A stretch of 64,000 nucleotides of DNA from Streptomyces sp. NK08204. GTDB lineage: Bacteria; Actinomycetota; Actinomycetes; Streptomycetales; Streptomycetaceae. The stretch lies in assembly GCF_020400585.1 (NCBI RefSeq), contig NZ_JAINVF010000017.1, positions 1 through 64,000 of the forward strand, given 5' to 3'. The notes below the pieces were generated by a model. It searched no databases. It worked only from the letters and a program-made list of their open reading frames with translations, and had not been told where the DNA came from. Each line of letters begins with the position of its first letter. Positions within the stretch are counted from its first letter, which is position 1. A program made the translations under genes and the position numbers. Below, piece by piece: positions 8,961-16,528 of the stretch.

Positions 8961-8996
8961 GGTGGCCCATCTGCTGTCCGCAGATGGGCCACCGGT
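8961..8996. terminator. Hairpin next to second tRNA-Val
   Basis: The stem CGGTGGCCCATCTGC pairs with GCAGATGGGCCACCG around a short TGTCC loop. It lies just 3' of the minus-strand tRNA-Val copy 2 and is its probable terminator. Confidence 0.8.
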
Positions 8997-9002
8997 TCCG
9001 GG

Positions 9003-9074
9003 TGGGCGATACTGGGTTCGAACCAGTGACCTCTTCGGTGTGAACGAAGCGCTCTCCCACTGAGCTAATCGCCC
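9003..9074 (-). tRNA. tRNA-Val (CAC), copy 2
   Basis: 72 nt, identical in every base to the copy at 7369-7440: acceptor GGGCGAT/ATCGCCC, anticodon loop TTCACAC (CAC), T-loop GGTTCGAACCC. Identity ends within a few bases outside the tRNA, so this is a duplicated gene rather than a large recent duplication of flanking DNA. Confidence 0.96.
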
Positions 9075-9135
9075 GGGCACAGGAAGAACATTACCGCATG
9101 TCAGGGAGTGCCCATGACCACTCCCGGGCACCGGA

Positions 9136-9585
9136 TCACCGACCGCCGATCCGCCAGGGCATCGCAAGGCCGAACTTCCACACGTAGATCCCGCCCAGCA
9201 CCGCCACGATCACCAGGCCGGTCACGGTCAGCGCGATGTTGCGGCGCCGCACCCGGGGGTCGAGGGCCCGCTGGGCCGCCTCGGTGACCTTGCGCTTGGT
9301 CCAGCGGAGCACGAGCTGGGCCCAGACGAACTCGGTCGCCCAGATCGCCATGCCCGCGAAGATGACCACCCAGCCGGGCCCCGGCAGCGGCAGCAGAACG
9401 ACGCCGACGCCGACGACCGCGAGACCGACCACGAAGACGCCGACCTGCCAGCTCAGATGCAGAACCCGGCGGGCCTTGATGAATTCCGGCGCCCGGGAGC
9501 CGAGCCCGCGCTCGGGCCGCTCCCCGTCCGTCTCCGCAGGACCCGCCACGGCGACCTCGCCCGGACCGTCACTCCCCGTATTCAT
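9136..9585 (-). CDS. TIGR02611-type membrane protein (PGPGW motif)
   Basis: 149 aa. Two transmembrane segments surround the signature LPLPGPGWVVIFAGMAIWAT, which identifies the small actinobacterial PGPGW/TIGR02611 family. A third hydrophobic helix near the C-terminus (IALTVTGLVIVAVLGGIYVW) follows a basic linker. The first 40 residues are acidic and cytoplasmic-looking. Function unknown. The ATG at 9585 starts a protein of usual family length; the open frame extends to 9867 but antisense to the ssgB leader. It is divergent from ssgB, so the two share a 190-bp control region. Confidence 0.85.
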   Translation of the reverse strand: MNTGSDGPGEVAVAGPAETDGERPERGLGSRAPEFIKARRVLHLSWQVGVFVVGLAVVGVGVVLLPLPGPGWVVIFAGMAIWATEFVWAQLVLRWTKRKVTEAAQRALDPRVRRRNIALTVTGLVIVAVLGGIYVWKFGLAMPWRIGGR

Positions 9586-9690
9586 ACCGTCAAAGCCTAC
9601 CGGAGCGATTGCGATCACCGGAATGGTGGCAGGTCCCGTGAAGTTCTCGGCCGGAAGAGTTACGTAAAGGCACGCAAAACCCTCAGAGGG

Positions 9691-9714
9691 GTTTACAACG
9701 GCACCGTAGGTGGC
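9691..9714 (+). promoter_or_regulatory. Possible SigH/SigB-type promoter of ssgB
   Basis: GTTT at 9691-9694 is followed 14 bases later by GGTGGC at 9709-9714. This resembles the GTTT-N14-16-GGGTAN pattern of the stress/development sigma factors of the SigB/SigH group. ssgB in S. coelicolor is reported to depend on SigH. The -10 match is imperfect, so this is a suggestion only. Confidence 0.35.
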
Positions 9715-9775
9715 ATGTCGATTTCGCCGACGTGCGAATCCCCGAGCGCACACTGAGCGAAAGGCCCTGGCGCTT

Positions 9776-10189
9776 ATGAACACCACGGTCAGCTGCGAGC
9801 TGCACCTGCGCCTCGTTGTGTCGAGCGAGTCCTCCCTGCCTGTCCCCGCAGGCCTGCGGTACGACACGGCCGACCCCTACGCCGTGCACGCCACCTTCCA
9901 CACCGGAGCCGAGGAGACCGTCGAGTGGGTGTTCGCCCGCGACCTCCTCGCCGAAGGGCTGCACCGGCCCACCGGCACCGGCGACGTCCGCGTCTGGCCA
10001 TCCCGCAGCCATGGTCAGGGCGTCGTGTGCATCGCCCTCAGCTCCCCGGAGGGGGAGGCGCTGCTCGAGGCCCCGGCGCGGGCCCTGGAATCCTTCCTGA
10101 AGCGAACCGACGCCGCCGTGCCGCCCGGCACGGAGCACCGGCATTTCGACCTCGATCAGGAGCTCTCGCACATCCTGGCGGAGAGCTAG
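9776..10189 (+). CDS. ssgB: Sporulation-specific cell division protein SsgB
   Basis: 137 aa, the exact usual length of SsgB. It belongs to the SsgA-like proteins (SALPs) confined to morphologically complex actinomycetes: MNTTVSCELHLRLV at the start, YAVHATFHTGAEETVEWVFARDLL in the middle and DLDQELSHILAES at the end are characteristic. SsgB recruits FtsZ to future septum sites during aerial-hypha septation, acting together with SsgA. The ATG at 9776 is chosen because the conserved protein begins there; the frame is open 22 codons upstream. A possible stress/development sigma promoter lies about 65 bp upstream. Confidence 0.96.
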   Translation: MNTTVSCELHLRLVVSSESSLPVPAGLRYDTADPYAVHATFHTGAEETVEWVFARDLLAEGLHRPTGTGDVRVWPSRSHGQGVVCIALSSPEGEALLEAPARALESFLKRTDAAVPPGTEHRHFDLDQELSHILAES

Positions 10190-10533
10190 GCACGGCCCCC
10201 GAGACCGCCCGGCGCCGTCCACTCGGGGAGACGGCTCGGGCCAAGACAACCGCATACGGCACAGACCGGCGTCGTCACCGTGAGCGCTCACGGGACGGCG
10301 CCGCTCTGGCGCGGCACCCGGCGACCCTCACAGGCCCCGGTGGCGCGGGCGGGAACAGTCCAGTCGTGCCAGTACCCCAGTCGTGCCAGTAACCCCGTTC
10401 GGGAACTCGGGCGTGCGCCGAGGCGTTCTACGGGCGAGCGCAGATCGGGTGGGCCGGTGCGGTGGGCGCGGTTGTCGCTACCATCGGCCAGCATCGGCGG
10501 GCGCCCGCCCGTCCCCAGGCCAGGGAGCGAAAC
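10190..10533. other. 344-bp intergenic region between ssgB and CGNR gene
   Basis: No convincing gene. It holds the ssgB 3' region and the upstream region of the CGNR regulator. A duplicated short stretch (CAGTCGTGCCAGTA near 10372 and CAGTCGTGCCAGTA near 10381, overlapping) is the only visible structure. Confidence 0.5.
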
Positions 10534-11097
10534 GTGCTGATCACCCACGACACCCGGTGCGCCCTCGACACCGTGGTGGATCTGGTGAACACCGCGCCGG
10601 AGAACGATGCGGCGACGGAGGGACTGCCCGATGTCCCGGCTCTCGCTGATTTCGTGCGAAAGCGCAAGATCAGCGATGTCGGGGTGCTGTCGGACTTGGA
10701 CCTGTCGGCGGTGCGGAAGGTCCGGGGACGGTTCGCCGCGATCTTCGCGGCTCCGGACGCCCGGTCCGCCGCCGGGATGATCAACGACCTGGTCGCTGCG
10801 GCGGGCACCACCCCGCGCCTGACGGACCACGACGGTTACGACTGGCATGTGCACTACTTCGCGCCGGGCGCCTCCGTGGCCGACCATCTCGCCGCCGACT
10901 GCGGGATGGCCCTCGCCTTCTTCGTGGTCGCCGGCGAGGAGGAGCGGCTGCGCCGCTGTGAGGCGCCGGACTGCCGACGCGCCTTCGTCGATCTTTCCCG
11001 CAACCGGTCCCGCCGCTACTGCGACAGCCGTACCTGTGGGAACAGGCTGCACGTGGCCGCCTACCGGGCCCGGCGCAAGGAAGCGACAGCAGGCTGA
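10534..11097 (+). CDS. CGNR zinc-finger protein (ABATE domain), probable transcription regulator
   Basis: 187 aa. The N-terminal two thirds form an ABATE-like domain (ALDTVVDLVNT, ALADFVRKRKI). The C-terminal zinc finger has Cys142, Cys147, Cys163 and Cys168 and ends in the family motif CGNR followed by a basic helix (YRARRK), a DNA-binding arrangement common in Streptomyces. The start is a GTG at 10534 with GGGAG seven bases upstream; the frame upstream of it lacks a ribosome-binding site. Neighbours give no clear target. It is transcribed in the same direction as ssgB but 344 bp away, so probably separately. Confidence 0.9.
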   Translation: MLITHDTRCALDTVVDLVNTAPENDAATEGLPDVPALADFVRKRKISDVGVLSDLDLSAVRKVRGRFAAIFAAPDARSAAGMINDLVAAAGTTPRLTDHDGYDWHVHYFAPGASVADHLAADCGMALAFFVVAGEEERLRRCEAPDCRRAFVDLSRNRSRRYCDSRTCGNRLHVAAYRARRKEATAG

Positions 11098-11147
11098 TCA
11101 CGGGAGGGGCTCGCACCCGTCCCGCCCGCGGGTGCGGGGCGACGCCG

Positions 11148-11170
11148 GTCCCGGCGGGTGGCGCCGGGAC
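11148..11170. terminator. Hairpin between CGNR gene and small membrane-protein gene
   Basis: GTCCCGGCG pairs with CGCCGGGAC around a 5-base loop. A second smaller stem, CGCACCCG/CGGGTGCG, lies just before it at 11112-11136. These sit between two converging genes and probably terminate both. Confidence 0.6.
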
Positions 11171-11183
11171 GGACGTGTACGGC

Positions 11184-11336
11184 TCACAGCAACAGCAGGT
11201 CGTGCAGCGCGGCCATGAGGATCAGACACCCGATCACCGCAAGGAAGATCATCAGCGGTGGCTGGGAAAGGGCGAAGAGGCACCCGCGCGGCTCGTCCTT
11301 CGGCGGCGCGGCCTCGCTCTGTGTCGTGTCCAGCAT
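11184..11336 (-). CDS. Small single-span membrane protein (50 aa)
   Basis: 50 aa: a polar N-terminus (MLDTTQSEAAPPKDEPRG) then one hydrophobic segment (LMIFLAVIGCLILMAALHDL) ending in LLLL. No function recognised. It is the tail of a longer open frame, but the ATG at 11336 gives a compact, plausible tail-anchored protein. The ribosome-binding site is weak, so confidence is moderate. Confidence 0.55.
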   Translation of the reverse strand: MLDTTQSEAAPPKDEPRGCLFALSQPPLMIFLAVIGCLILMAALHDLLLL

Positions 11337-11511
11337 CTCGGGGCCGATGATGGCCCAGCCAGTGCCCGCTACGCGATCAACACGCCCGGAGGGTGCGGGA
11401 GTTCGCCGAATTCTGCGCTGTCCCGTCCGAATTGCGTCGGGTTGTGAACGGTTTCCGCACTGCGAAGTCGGCCTGTGTCGTTTCAGCCGGTCAGGTGCTC
11501 GGCACTGCCGG

Positions 11512-11931
11512 TCATATGCCGTGCTTCTTGAGGATGGCCTCGATGTCACTGAAGTCCTCGCCGGAGCCCGCCGCCGAACGGCGCCCCGGACCCAGGGAGG
11601 GTGCCGAGGCCGCCGGGGCCGCCGCGTCGGCCCCGGCACCGCGGGCCGCCGCCCTGCGCTCGGCCCTCGTGCCGCCCCGCCGGCGCTCGACGGCGCGGGT
11701 GCCCGCGAACAGCGCCCAGGACATGCCGAGGACACCGAAACCCGCCCAGGCCGTGGGACTGAGGGCGTTGTCGGCGAGCCAACCGACCACGCCCGTCATG
11801 ACCAGGCCGATGGGCACCAGTGCGTAGGCCGCGACGCGGGCGGCCGACAGGAACCGCCTGCGGTAGGCCGTGACCCCCGCGATACCCAGGCCCGCCGCGG
11901 AGACGGCGGAACAGACGGTCTCGGCAATCAT
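11512..11931 (-). CDS. Hypothetical two-span membrane protein
   Basis: 139 aa. Two or three hydrophobic segments occur in the first 80 residues (CSAVSAAGLGIAGVTAY, AYALVPIGLVMTGVVGWL, AWAGFGVLGMSWALFAG). They are followed by an Arg/Ala-rich cytoplasmic tail that ends in an acidic-amphipathic motif EDFSDIEAILKKHGI. This C-terminal helix is the kind often conserved in actinobacterial small membrane proteins. The ATG at 11931 has a perfect AGGAGG five bases upstream, which decides the start over the longer frame. Confidence 0.8.
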   Translation of the reverse strand: MIAETVCSAVSAAGLGIAGVTAYRRRFLSAARVAAYALVPIGLVMTGVVGWLADNALSPTAWAGFGVLGMSWALFAGTRAVERRRGGTRAERRAAARGAGADAAAPAASAPSLGPGRRSAAGSGEDFSDIEAILKKHGI

Positions 11932-12144
11932 CCGGTCCTCCTGGGGAGCTGGGTCGGGCGGAAGCGGGCGGAAGGGCGCCGACAGGCGCGCTTCGTCCCT
12001 TCCATCCTGCACCGCCCGGTCCTCGCGAGGCCACGCTGCGGCCCGACATCAGGGAGATCTCCGGGTCGTCTCCTCCCGAGGTGCCGGTGGACGCCGTACC
12101 GTCCCGATTCGGTCACCGGCGTCCCGCCTGGAAGACTGATACGC

Positions 12145-12666
12145 ATGAGCGACTCCTCCTCCGCCCGCCCCGATGCCCCCGTCCTCGACATCTGGTGCGA
12201 ACTCCAGTGCCCCGACTGCCGCACCGCCCTGGACGACGTACGTGCCCTGCGTGACCGCTACGGCGACCGGCTGGAACTGCGGCTCCGGCACTTCCCGCTG
12301 GAGAAGCACAAGCACTCCTTCGCCGCAGCTCAGGCCGTCGAGGAGGCTCTGGAGCAGGGCAAGGGCTGGCCGTACGTCGAGGCGGTGCTGGCGCGGGTCG
12401 AGGAGCTGGACCGCGAGGGAGAACCCTTCCTGGTCGAAGTGGCCCGCGAACTCGGCCTCGATGCCGAGGAGTTCGACACCGCGCTGATCGACGGCCGGCA
12501 CATCCTGATCGTGGACGCCGACCAGGCCGAGGGCAAGGCGATCGGCGTCACCGGGACGCCGACGTACGTCATCGGTGGTGAACGCCTCGACGGCGGCAAG
12601 AGCCAGGAGGGGCTGCGCGAGCGCATCGAGGAGATCGCGGACCGGCTGCTGGCCGAGGGTGCGTGA
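12145..12666 (+). CDS. DsbA/FrnE-like thioredoxin-fold oxidoreductase
   Basis: 173 aa. Thioredoxin fold with CPDC at residues 22-25 after strand VLDIWCEL, a helical insertion (HKHSFAAAQAVEEALEQGKG), and the cis-Pro strand GTPTYVIGGERLDG. This is the DsbA/FrnE (2-hydroxychromene-2-carboxylate isomerase-like) layout. There is no signal peptide, so it acts in the cytoplasm as a thiol-disulfide oxidoreductase of unknown partner. The ATG at 12145 begins the conserved domain; the much longer open frame upstream is not coding. It converges on the GNAT gene with only 3 bp between stops. Confidence 0.88.
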   Translation: MSDSSSARPDAPVLDIWCELQCPDCRTALDDVRALRDRYGDRLELRLRHFPLEKHKHSFAAAQAVEEALEQGKGWPYVEAVLARVEELDREGEPFLVEVARELGLDAEEFDTALIDGRHILIVDADQAEGKAIGVTGTPTYVIGGERLDGGKSQEGLRERIEEIADRLLAEGA

Positions 12667-12669
12667 CGC

Positions 12670-13494
12670 TCAGACCAGTTTCTTGAACAGGTTGTACTGC
12701 GTGGTCTCGTAACCGAGCGACTCATAGAGCCGCTCGGCCGGGTCGTTGCCCGCGAAGACGTGCAGGCCGACGCGGTCCCTCCCGCCCTCGGCCGCCAGGG
12801 TCTCCGCGAGCAGCATCAGCGTGCGCCCATGGCCGCGGCCCCGCCGGCCGGCGTAGACCTCGACGTTGAAGACGTACGCGGTCTCGGGCAACAGCCCCAC
12901 CCACAGGGTGCCGACCGGGACGCCTTCCTGCTCCAGGATGCTGAGCAGCATGTTCTCGGTCGCCAGGCCGTCCGGCAGGAGCTGGGCGTGCGCCTGGTCG
13001 ACCTTGGCGTACGCCTCGGCCTCGGACACGCCCCGCTCAATCAGGTGGGCAGCGAAGCGCTCCCCGTCCGCGGCCAGCCAAGGACCGTACTCGGCTTCGG
13101 CCATCGGCCGGGCGACGAAGCCGGCCGGCAGCCGGGGCGGTGCCCCGTCCAGCCGCTTGGCCATGTTGCGGCTGCGTAGGACGTACCCGAGCGCGGTGGC
13201 GAGCCGGAGGGCTGCCGCGGCGTCGCCGGGCACGCTCACCTCGACGCGCTTGCAGCCCCAGCCGCGCAGGACTTCCTCGGCGGCCAGCGCGGCCACCGCG
13301 CCGCGGCCCCGCCCGCGGTCCGGTCCCTCGATGTGCAGCTCGGTGACCCGGCCGACGGCCGGGCCGAACTCGAGGTGCGTGGAGAGGTGCGTCCCACCCA
13401 CGGGACGGCCGTTCACGCACACCTGGTAGCGGCGTGAACGCGTCCCGTCGGCGTTGTACTGAAGCGGCTCGCTCGGCCGTAGGGTTGTCGTCAT
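12670..13494 (-). CDS. GNAT-family N-acetyltransferase, two GNAT repeats
   Basis: 274 aa, about twice the size of a single GNAT domain. The N-terminal half has VTELHIEGPDRGRGRGAVA and a helix, and the C-terminal half has YVFNVEVYAGRRGRGHGRTL (acetyl-CoA-binding R/QxxGxG/A pattern) and NDPAERLYESLGYE near the end. The second repeat looks catalytically complete and the first may be degenerate. The substrate cannot be assigned. It is 58 bp upstream of the end of pabC on the same strand, with no obvious functional link to folate synthesis. Confidence 0.85.
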   Translation of the reverse strand: MTTTLRPSEPLQYNADGTRSRRYQVCVNGRPVGGTHLSTHLEFGPAVGRVTELHIEGPDRGRGRGAVAALAAEEVLRGWGCKRVEVSVPGDAAAALRLATALGYVLRSRNMAKRLDGAPPRLPAGFVARPMAEAEYGPWLAADGERFAAHLIERGVSEAEAYAKVDQAHAQLLPDGLATENMLLSILEQEGVPVGTLWVGLLPETAYVFNVEVYAGRRGRGHGRTLMLLAETLAAEGGRDRVGLHVFAGNDPAERLYESLGYETTQYNLFKKLV

Positions 13495-13552
13495 CAGGGG
13501 AGTTCTACCCCCGGGGGAAGGTCCGAGTCAGCAGCTTTTCCCGGTGTTCCTC

Positions 13553-14374
13553 TCAGGGATCCAGGTCCTGCCCCGCCCGCTCGTCGAAGATCCGCATCGC
13601 CTTCGCGGTCACCGGGCCGGGCGCACCCGGCAGTTCGCGGTCGTCGACCCGGTGCACGGCCTGGACGTCGCGCAGGGTGGAGGTCAGGAAGACCTCGTCG
13701 GCCCGCTCCAGGACGTCCAGCGGCAGGTCGGTCTCCCTGGCGCCGGTCCACTCGACGGTCAGGGCGCGGGTGATGCCGGCCAGGCAGCCGGAGGCGACCG
13801 GCGGGGTGTGGATCTCGCCGTCCAGGACGACGAAGACGTTCGACCCGGTGCCCTCGCAGAGCTGTCCGACCGTGTTGGCGAACAGTGCCTCGGAGGCGCC
13901 GTGCTGGTGGGCGCGGGCGAGGGCGATGACGTTCTCGGCGTACGAGGTGGTCTTCAGGCCGGTGACGGCGCCGCGCTCGTTGCGGGTCCACGGCACGGTG
14001 ATCACGGCGGTGGAGTCGGGGCGACGGGTGGTCCCGCCGAGGGCGACCACCAGGGTCGGCCCGTGCTCACCGCGGTCCGAACCGAGGGGGCCGTGGCCGC
14101 CGGTGTAGGTGATGCGCAGCCGGCCCAGCGGCATCGGGTTGGCCTCCAGCACGGCCGTGCAGGCGCGGCGCACCTCGTCATGGTCCGGGTCGGGCAGGCC
14201 GAGACCCCGGGCCGAGCGGGTCAGCCGGTCCAGGTGGCGGGTGAGCGCGAACGGCCGTCCGTCGACCGCCTTCACCGTCTCGAAGACGCCGTCGCCGACG
14301 GTCAGCCCGTGGTCGAAGACGGAGACGCGGGCGGAATCCAGGTCGCGCAGGCCGCCGTCCAGCCAGATCTTCAT
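13553..14374 (-). CDS. pabC: Aminodeoxychorismate lyase / class IV aminotransferase
   Basis: 273 aa, fold-type IV PLP enzyme. GLKTTSYAENVIALARA carries the PLP-binding lysine region, and LCEGTGSNVFVV and DEVFLTSTLRDVQAV are family motifs. It would convert 4-amino-4-deoxychorismate into p-aminobenzoate and pyruvate for folate (or a pABA-derived metabolite). Its ATG at 14374 overlaps the stop of the upstream chorismate-binding gene (ATGA), and this coupling supports the pabB-pabC assignment over a branched-chain aminotransferase. Normal length. Confidence 0.88.
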   Translation of the reverse strand: MKIWLDGGLRDLDSARVSVFDHGLTVGDGVFETVKAVDGRPFALTRHLDRLTRSARGLGLPDPDHDEVRRACTAVLEANPMPLGRLRITYTGGHGPLGSDRGEHGPTLVVALGGTTRRPDSTAVITVPWTRNERGAVTGLKTTSYAENVIALARAHQHGASEALFANTVGQLCEGTGSNVFVVLDGEIHTPPVASGCLAGITRALTVEWTGARETDLPLDVLERADEVFLTSTLRDVQAVHRVDDRELPGAPGPVTAKAMRIFDERAGQDLDP

Positions 14375-15474
14375 GAGAGAGCCCCTTCGTCCGTTCCCGC
14401 GCCGCCCGCGCTGTCTTCTCCCGGCACGCCCACCTCGGGGCCGCCGTACGCCCCCGACGCTACCGCGAGCAGCCGGGACGCCTTCAGTTCGGTCTCCTGC
14501 CACTCCCCTTCGGGATCGGAGCCCCAGGTGATCCCGGCGCCGGTGCCGAAGCGGAGGACGCCTTCCGCGCGGTCGATCCAGAAGGTGCGGATGCCGACGG
14601 CCAGCTCGCCGGTGCCCCGGTCGGCGTCGACCCAGCCGATCCCGCCGCAGTACGGGCCGCGCGGAGCGGTCTCCAGGGCGTCGATGATCCGCAGGGCGCT
14701 CGACTTGGGGGCGCCGGTGACCGAGCCGGGCGGGAAGGCCGCGGCGAGCAGCTCGGGCCAGCCGACGTCGGCGCGCAGCTCGCCGCGGACGGTGGAGACC
14801 AGGTGGACGAGGCCGGGGTGCTTCTCCACGGCGCACAGGTCAGGGACGGTCACGCTGCCGGTGGCGCAGACCCGCCCGATGTCGTTGCGGACCAGGTCCA
14901 CGATCATCACGTTCTCTGCGTAGTCCTTCTCCAGAAGGTCCGCCTCGGTGCGTCCGGTGCCCTTGATGGGGCCGGACTCGACGGTCCGCCCGGCCCGGCG
15001 CAGGAACAGTTCGGGCGAGGCGGTGGCGATCTCCACGCCGTGCTCGGGCAGCCGGATCGTGCCCGCGTAGGGCGCGGGGTTGCCGCGGGCCAGCAGGGCG
15101 GTCAGGGCGTCCACGTCGGCGTCGGCCGGGACGGGCGCGCTGAGCACCCGGCAGAGGTTGGCCTGGTAGACCTCGCCGGCCGCGATGTGCTCGCGGATGC
15201 GCCGTACGGCCGCGATGTACGCGTCCCGGTCCAGCGAGGAGGTCCAGTCCGCCGTCGCCGGGCCCCGCCAGCCGCCCGGGGCCGGGGCGGGCACGGGCCG
15301 CTCGCGCACGTCGGCGAAGCGGGCACAGGTGAGACGGCCCTCGAAGTCCGCGCAGACGGCCCAGAAGCCGGTTGAGTCCAGGGCCGCGGGATCGCTGGTC
15401 ACGTCGAGGAGGCCGGTGGCCACACGGTCGCCGAAGCGAGCCAGAGGAGGGAGGGCGAGAGGGTGGTGGAACAC
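14371..15474 (-). CDS. pabB: Chorismate-binding enzyme, aminodeoxychorismate synthase component I
   Basis: About 367 aa. It contains the whole chorismate-binding domain of the TrpE/PabB/MenF superfamily: ASPELFLRR, ESGPIKGTGRT, YAENVMIVDLVRNDIGRV, PPGSVTGAPK and YCGGIGW. Coupled to pabC by a 4-bp overlap, it most likely makes aminodeoxychorismate, with the amidotransferase subunit encoded elsewhere. The start is uncertain: GTG 15474 is used because the homologous region begins with FHHPLALPPLARF. No good ribosome-binding site is visible, and the open frame continues to 15618. Confidence 0.87.
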   Translation of the reverse strand: MFHHPLALPPLARFGDRVATGLLDVTSDPAALDSTGFWAVCADFEGRLTCARFADVRERPVPAPAPGGWRGPATADWTSSLDRDAYIAAVRRIREHIAAGEVYQANLCRVLSAPVPADADVDALTALLARGNPAPYAGTIRLPEHGVEIATASPELFLRRAGRTVESGPIKGTGRTEADLLEKDYAENVMIVDLVRNDIGRVCATGSVTVPDLCAVEKHPGLVHLVSTVRGELRADVGWPELLAAAFPPGSVTGAPKSSALRIIDALETAPRGPYCGGIGWVDADRGTGELAVGIRTFWIDRAEGVLRFGTGAGITWGSDPEGEWQETELKASRLLAVASGAYGGPEVGVPGEDSAGGAGTDEGALS

Positions 15475-15652
15475 GTGGTCGAGTCTAGGTCGGGTGTCCG
15501 AAAGATGGCCCGGGCGTGTCCCCGAGGGGGCCCCGGCCGGGTCGCCCGCGGAGCGCAACGCAGCACGCTGCACAAACGCGTTTTTGTACTGGCCCGGGAA
15601 TCCGCTAGAGTTCAACACGTCGCCGGGACGCGGAAGCGGACCGAAACGACAA
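15475..15652. promoter_or_regulatory. Divergent intergenic region between pabB and the tRNA cluster
   Basis: Contains the upstream region of pabB and the promoter for the tRNA cluster. A T-rich stretch with GTTTTTGTACTGGCC near 15578 sits about 70 bp before tRNA-Gly. No further gene is seen. Confidence 0.4.
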
Positions 15653-15725
15653 GCGGACGTAGCTCAGTTGGTAGAGCGCAACCTTGCCAAGGTTGAGGTC
15701 GCGAGTTCGAGCCTCGTCGTCCGCT
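15653..15725 (+). tRNA. tRNA-Gly (GCC)
   Basis: 73 nt. Acceptor GCGGACG pairs with CGTCCGC, discriminator T, D-arm AGCTCAGTTGGTAGAGC, anticodon stem CAACC/GGTTG around TTGCCAA (anticodon GCC), and T-arm GCGAGTTCGAGCCTCG. First member of a five-gene tRNA cluster. Confidence 0.97.
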
Positions 15726-15763
15726 CGAAGGAAGAAGGGGTCATCCCGATCCCCTACACTCCT

Positions 15764-15834
15764 GGTGGAGTGGCCGAGAGGCGAGGCAACGGCCTGCAAA
15801 GCCGTCTACACGGGTTCAAATCCCGTCTCCACCT
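15764..15834 (+). tRNA. tRNA-Cys (GCA)
   Basis: 71 nt, followed by an encoded CCA (15835-15837). Acceptor GGTGGAG pairs with CTCCACC, the anticodon loop CTGCAAA gives anticodon GCA, and the T-arm is CGGGTTCAAATCCCG. Confidence 0.97.
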
Positions 15835-15838
15835 CCAA

Positions 15839-15910
15839 GGACGATTAGCTCAGCGGGAGAGCGCTTCCCTGACACGGAAGAGGTCACTGGTTCAATCCCA
15901 GTATCGTCCA
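15839..15910 (+). tRNA. tRNA-Val (GAC), copy 1
   Basis: 72 nt. Acceptor GGACGAT pairs with ATCGTCC, discriminator A, anticodon loop CTGACAC (GAC), T-arm ACTGGTTCAATCCCAGT. It lies just 1 bp after the CCA of tRNA-Cys, so it is likely cut from the same transcript. Confidence 0.97.
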
Positions 15911-15936
15911 CTGGATCTTCTCGGAGATCCCTGCCC

Positions 15937-16008
15937 GCGCGATTAGCTCAGCGGGAGAGCGCTTCCCTGACACGGAAGAGGTCACTGGTTCAATCCCAGT
16001 ATCGCGCA
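15937..16008 (+). tRNA. tRNA-Val (GAC), copy 2 with changed acceptor stem
   Basis: 72 nt. The body is identical to copies 1 and 3 but the acceptor stem is GCGCGAT pairing with ATCGCGC instead of GGACGAT/ATCGTCC. Both changed positions are compensated on the other side, so the stem stays perfectly paired. Confidence 0.96.
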
Positions 16009-16037
16009 CTGTCTGTGACCTGCGCGTCACAGCACCC

Positions 16038-16109
16038 GGACGATTAGCTCAGCGGGAGAGCGCTTCCCTGACACGGAAGAGGTCACTGGTTCAATCCCAG
16101 TATCGTCCA
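16038..16109 (+). tRNA. tRNA-Val (GAC), copy 3
   Basis: 72 nt, identical to copy 1 (acceptor GGACGAT/ATCGTCC, anticodon GAC). Last gene of the cluster, followed 7 bp later by a terminator hairpin. Confidence 0.97.
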
Positions 16110-16115
16110 CACACC

Positions 16116-16145
16116 GAAGCCCCCGGTCCTGTGACCGGGGGCTTC
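16116..16145. terminator. Terminator of the tRNA cluster
   Basis: Perfect 13-bp stem GAAGCCCCCGGTC with loop CTGT, followed by TTCG. It separates the plus-strand tRNA cluster from the converging zinc-ribbon gene. Confidence 0.9.
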
Positions 16146-16154
16146 TTCGTGGGC

Positions 16155-16448
16155 TCAGCTGGAGAACAGCATGTGACCGAAGCTCTTGTGGCGGTGGTGA
16201 CCGTGGTGACCACCGCCATGGCCGCCGTGGCCGCCGTGCGGGGCGCCCCAGGCGGGCGGGGCCGGGTACGCCTGCGGGGCTGCGGGCGGAGCCGGCGGAA
16301 CCGGCTTGGACCACTGGGCCTCCAGCTGGGTCAGCGCCTCCAGCTCGCCGTAGTCGAGGAAGATGCCCCGGCAGCCGCTGCACTGCTCGATCTGGACGCC
16401 ACTGCGGTTGTAGGTGTGCATCGGCGCATGACACTTCGGACACTGCAT
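16155..16448 (-). CDS. TFIIB-type zinc-ribbon protein with His/Gly-rich tail
   Basis: 97 aa. The N-terminus has a zf-TFIIB ribbon (CPKCHAPM ... CSGCRG, four cysteines in the first 30 residues) with the conserved IFLDYGELEAL that follows it. A Pro/Ala-rich linker leads to a His/Gly-rich tail (GGHGGHGGGHHGHHRHK). The family is of unknown function; the tail could bind metal. The start ATG at 16448 sits at the first cysteine pair. The gene converges on the tRNA cluster. Confidence 0.88.
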   Translation of the reverse strand: MQCPKCHAPMHTYNRSGVQIEQCSGCRGIFLDYGELEALTQLEAQWSKPVPPAPPAAPQAYPAPPAWGAPHGGHGGHGGGHHGHHRHKSFGHMLFSS

Positions 16449-16528
16449 GGTCGGCTCAACTCCTCGCCGGTCGGTCGTGCTTCGTGTTACCCCAGGACAG
16501 ACTCCGTGCAGCCCTGGCCGGTTGCACC

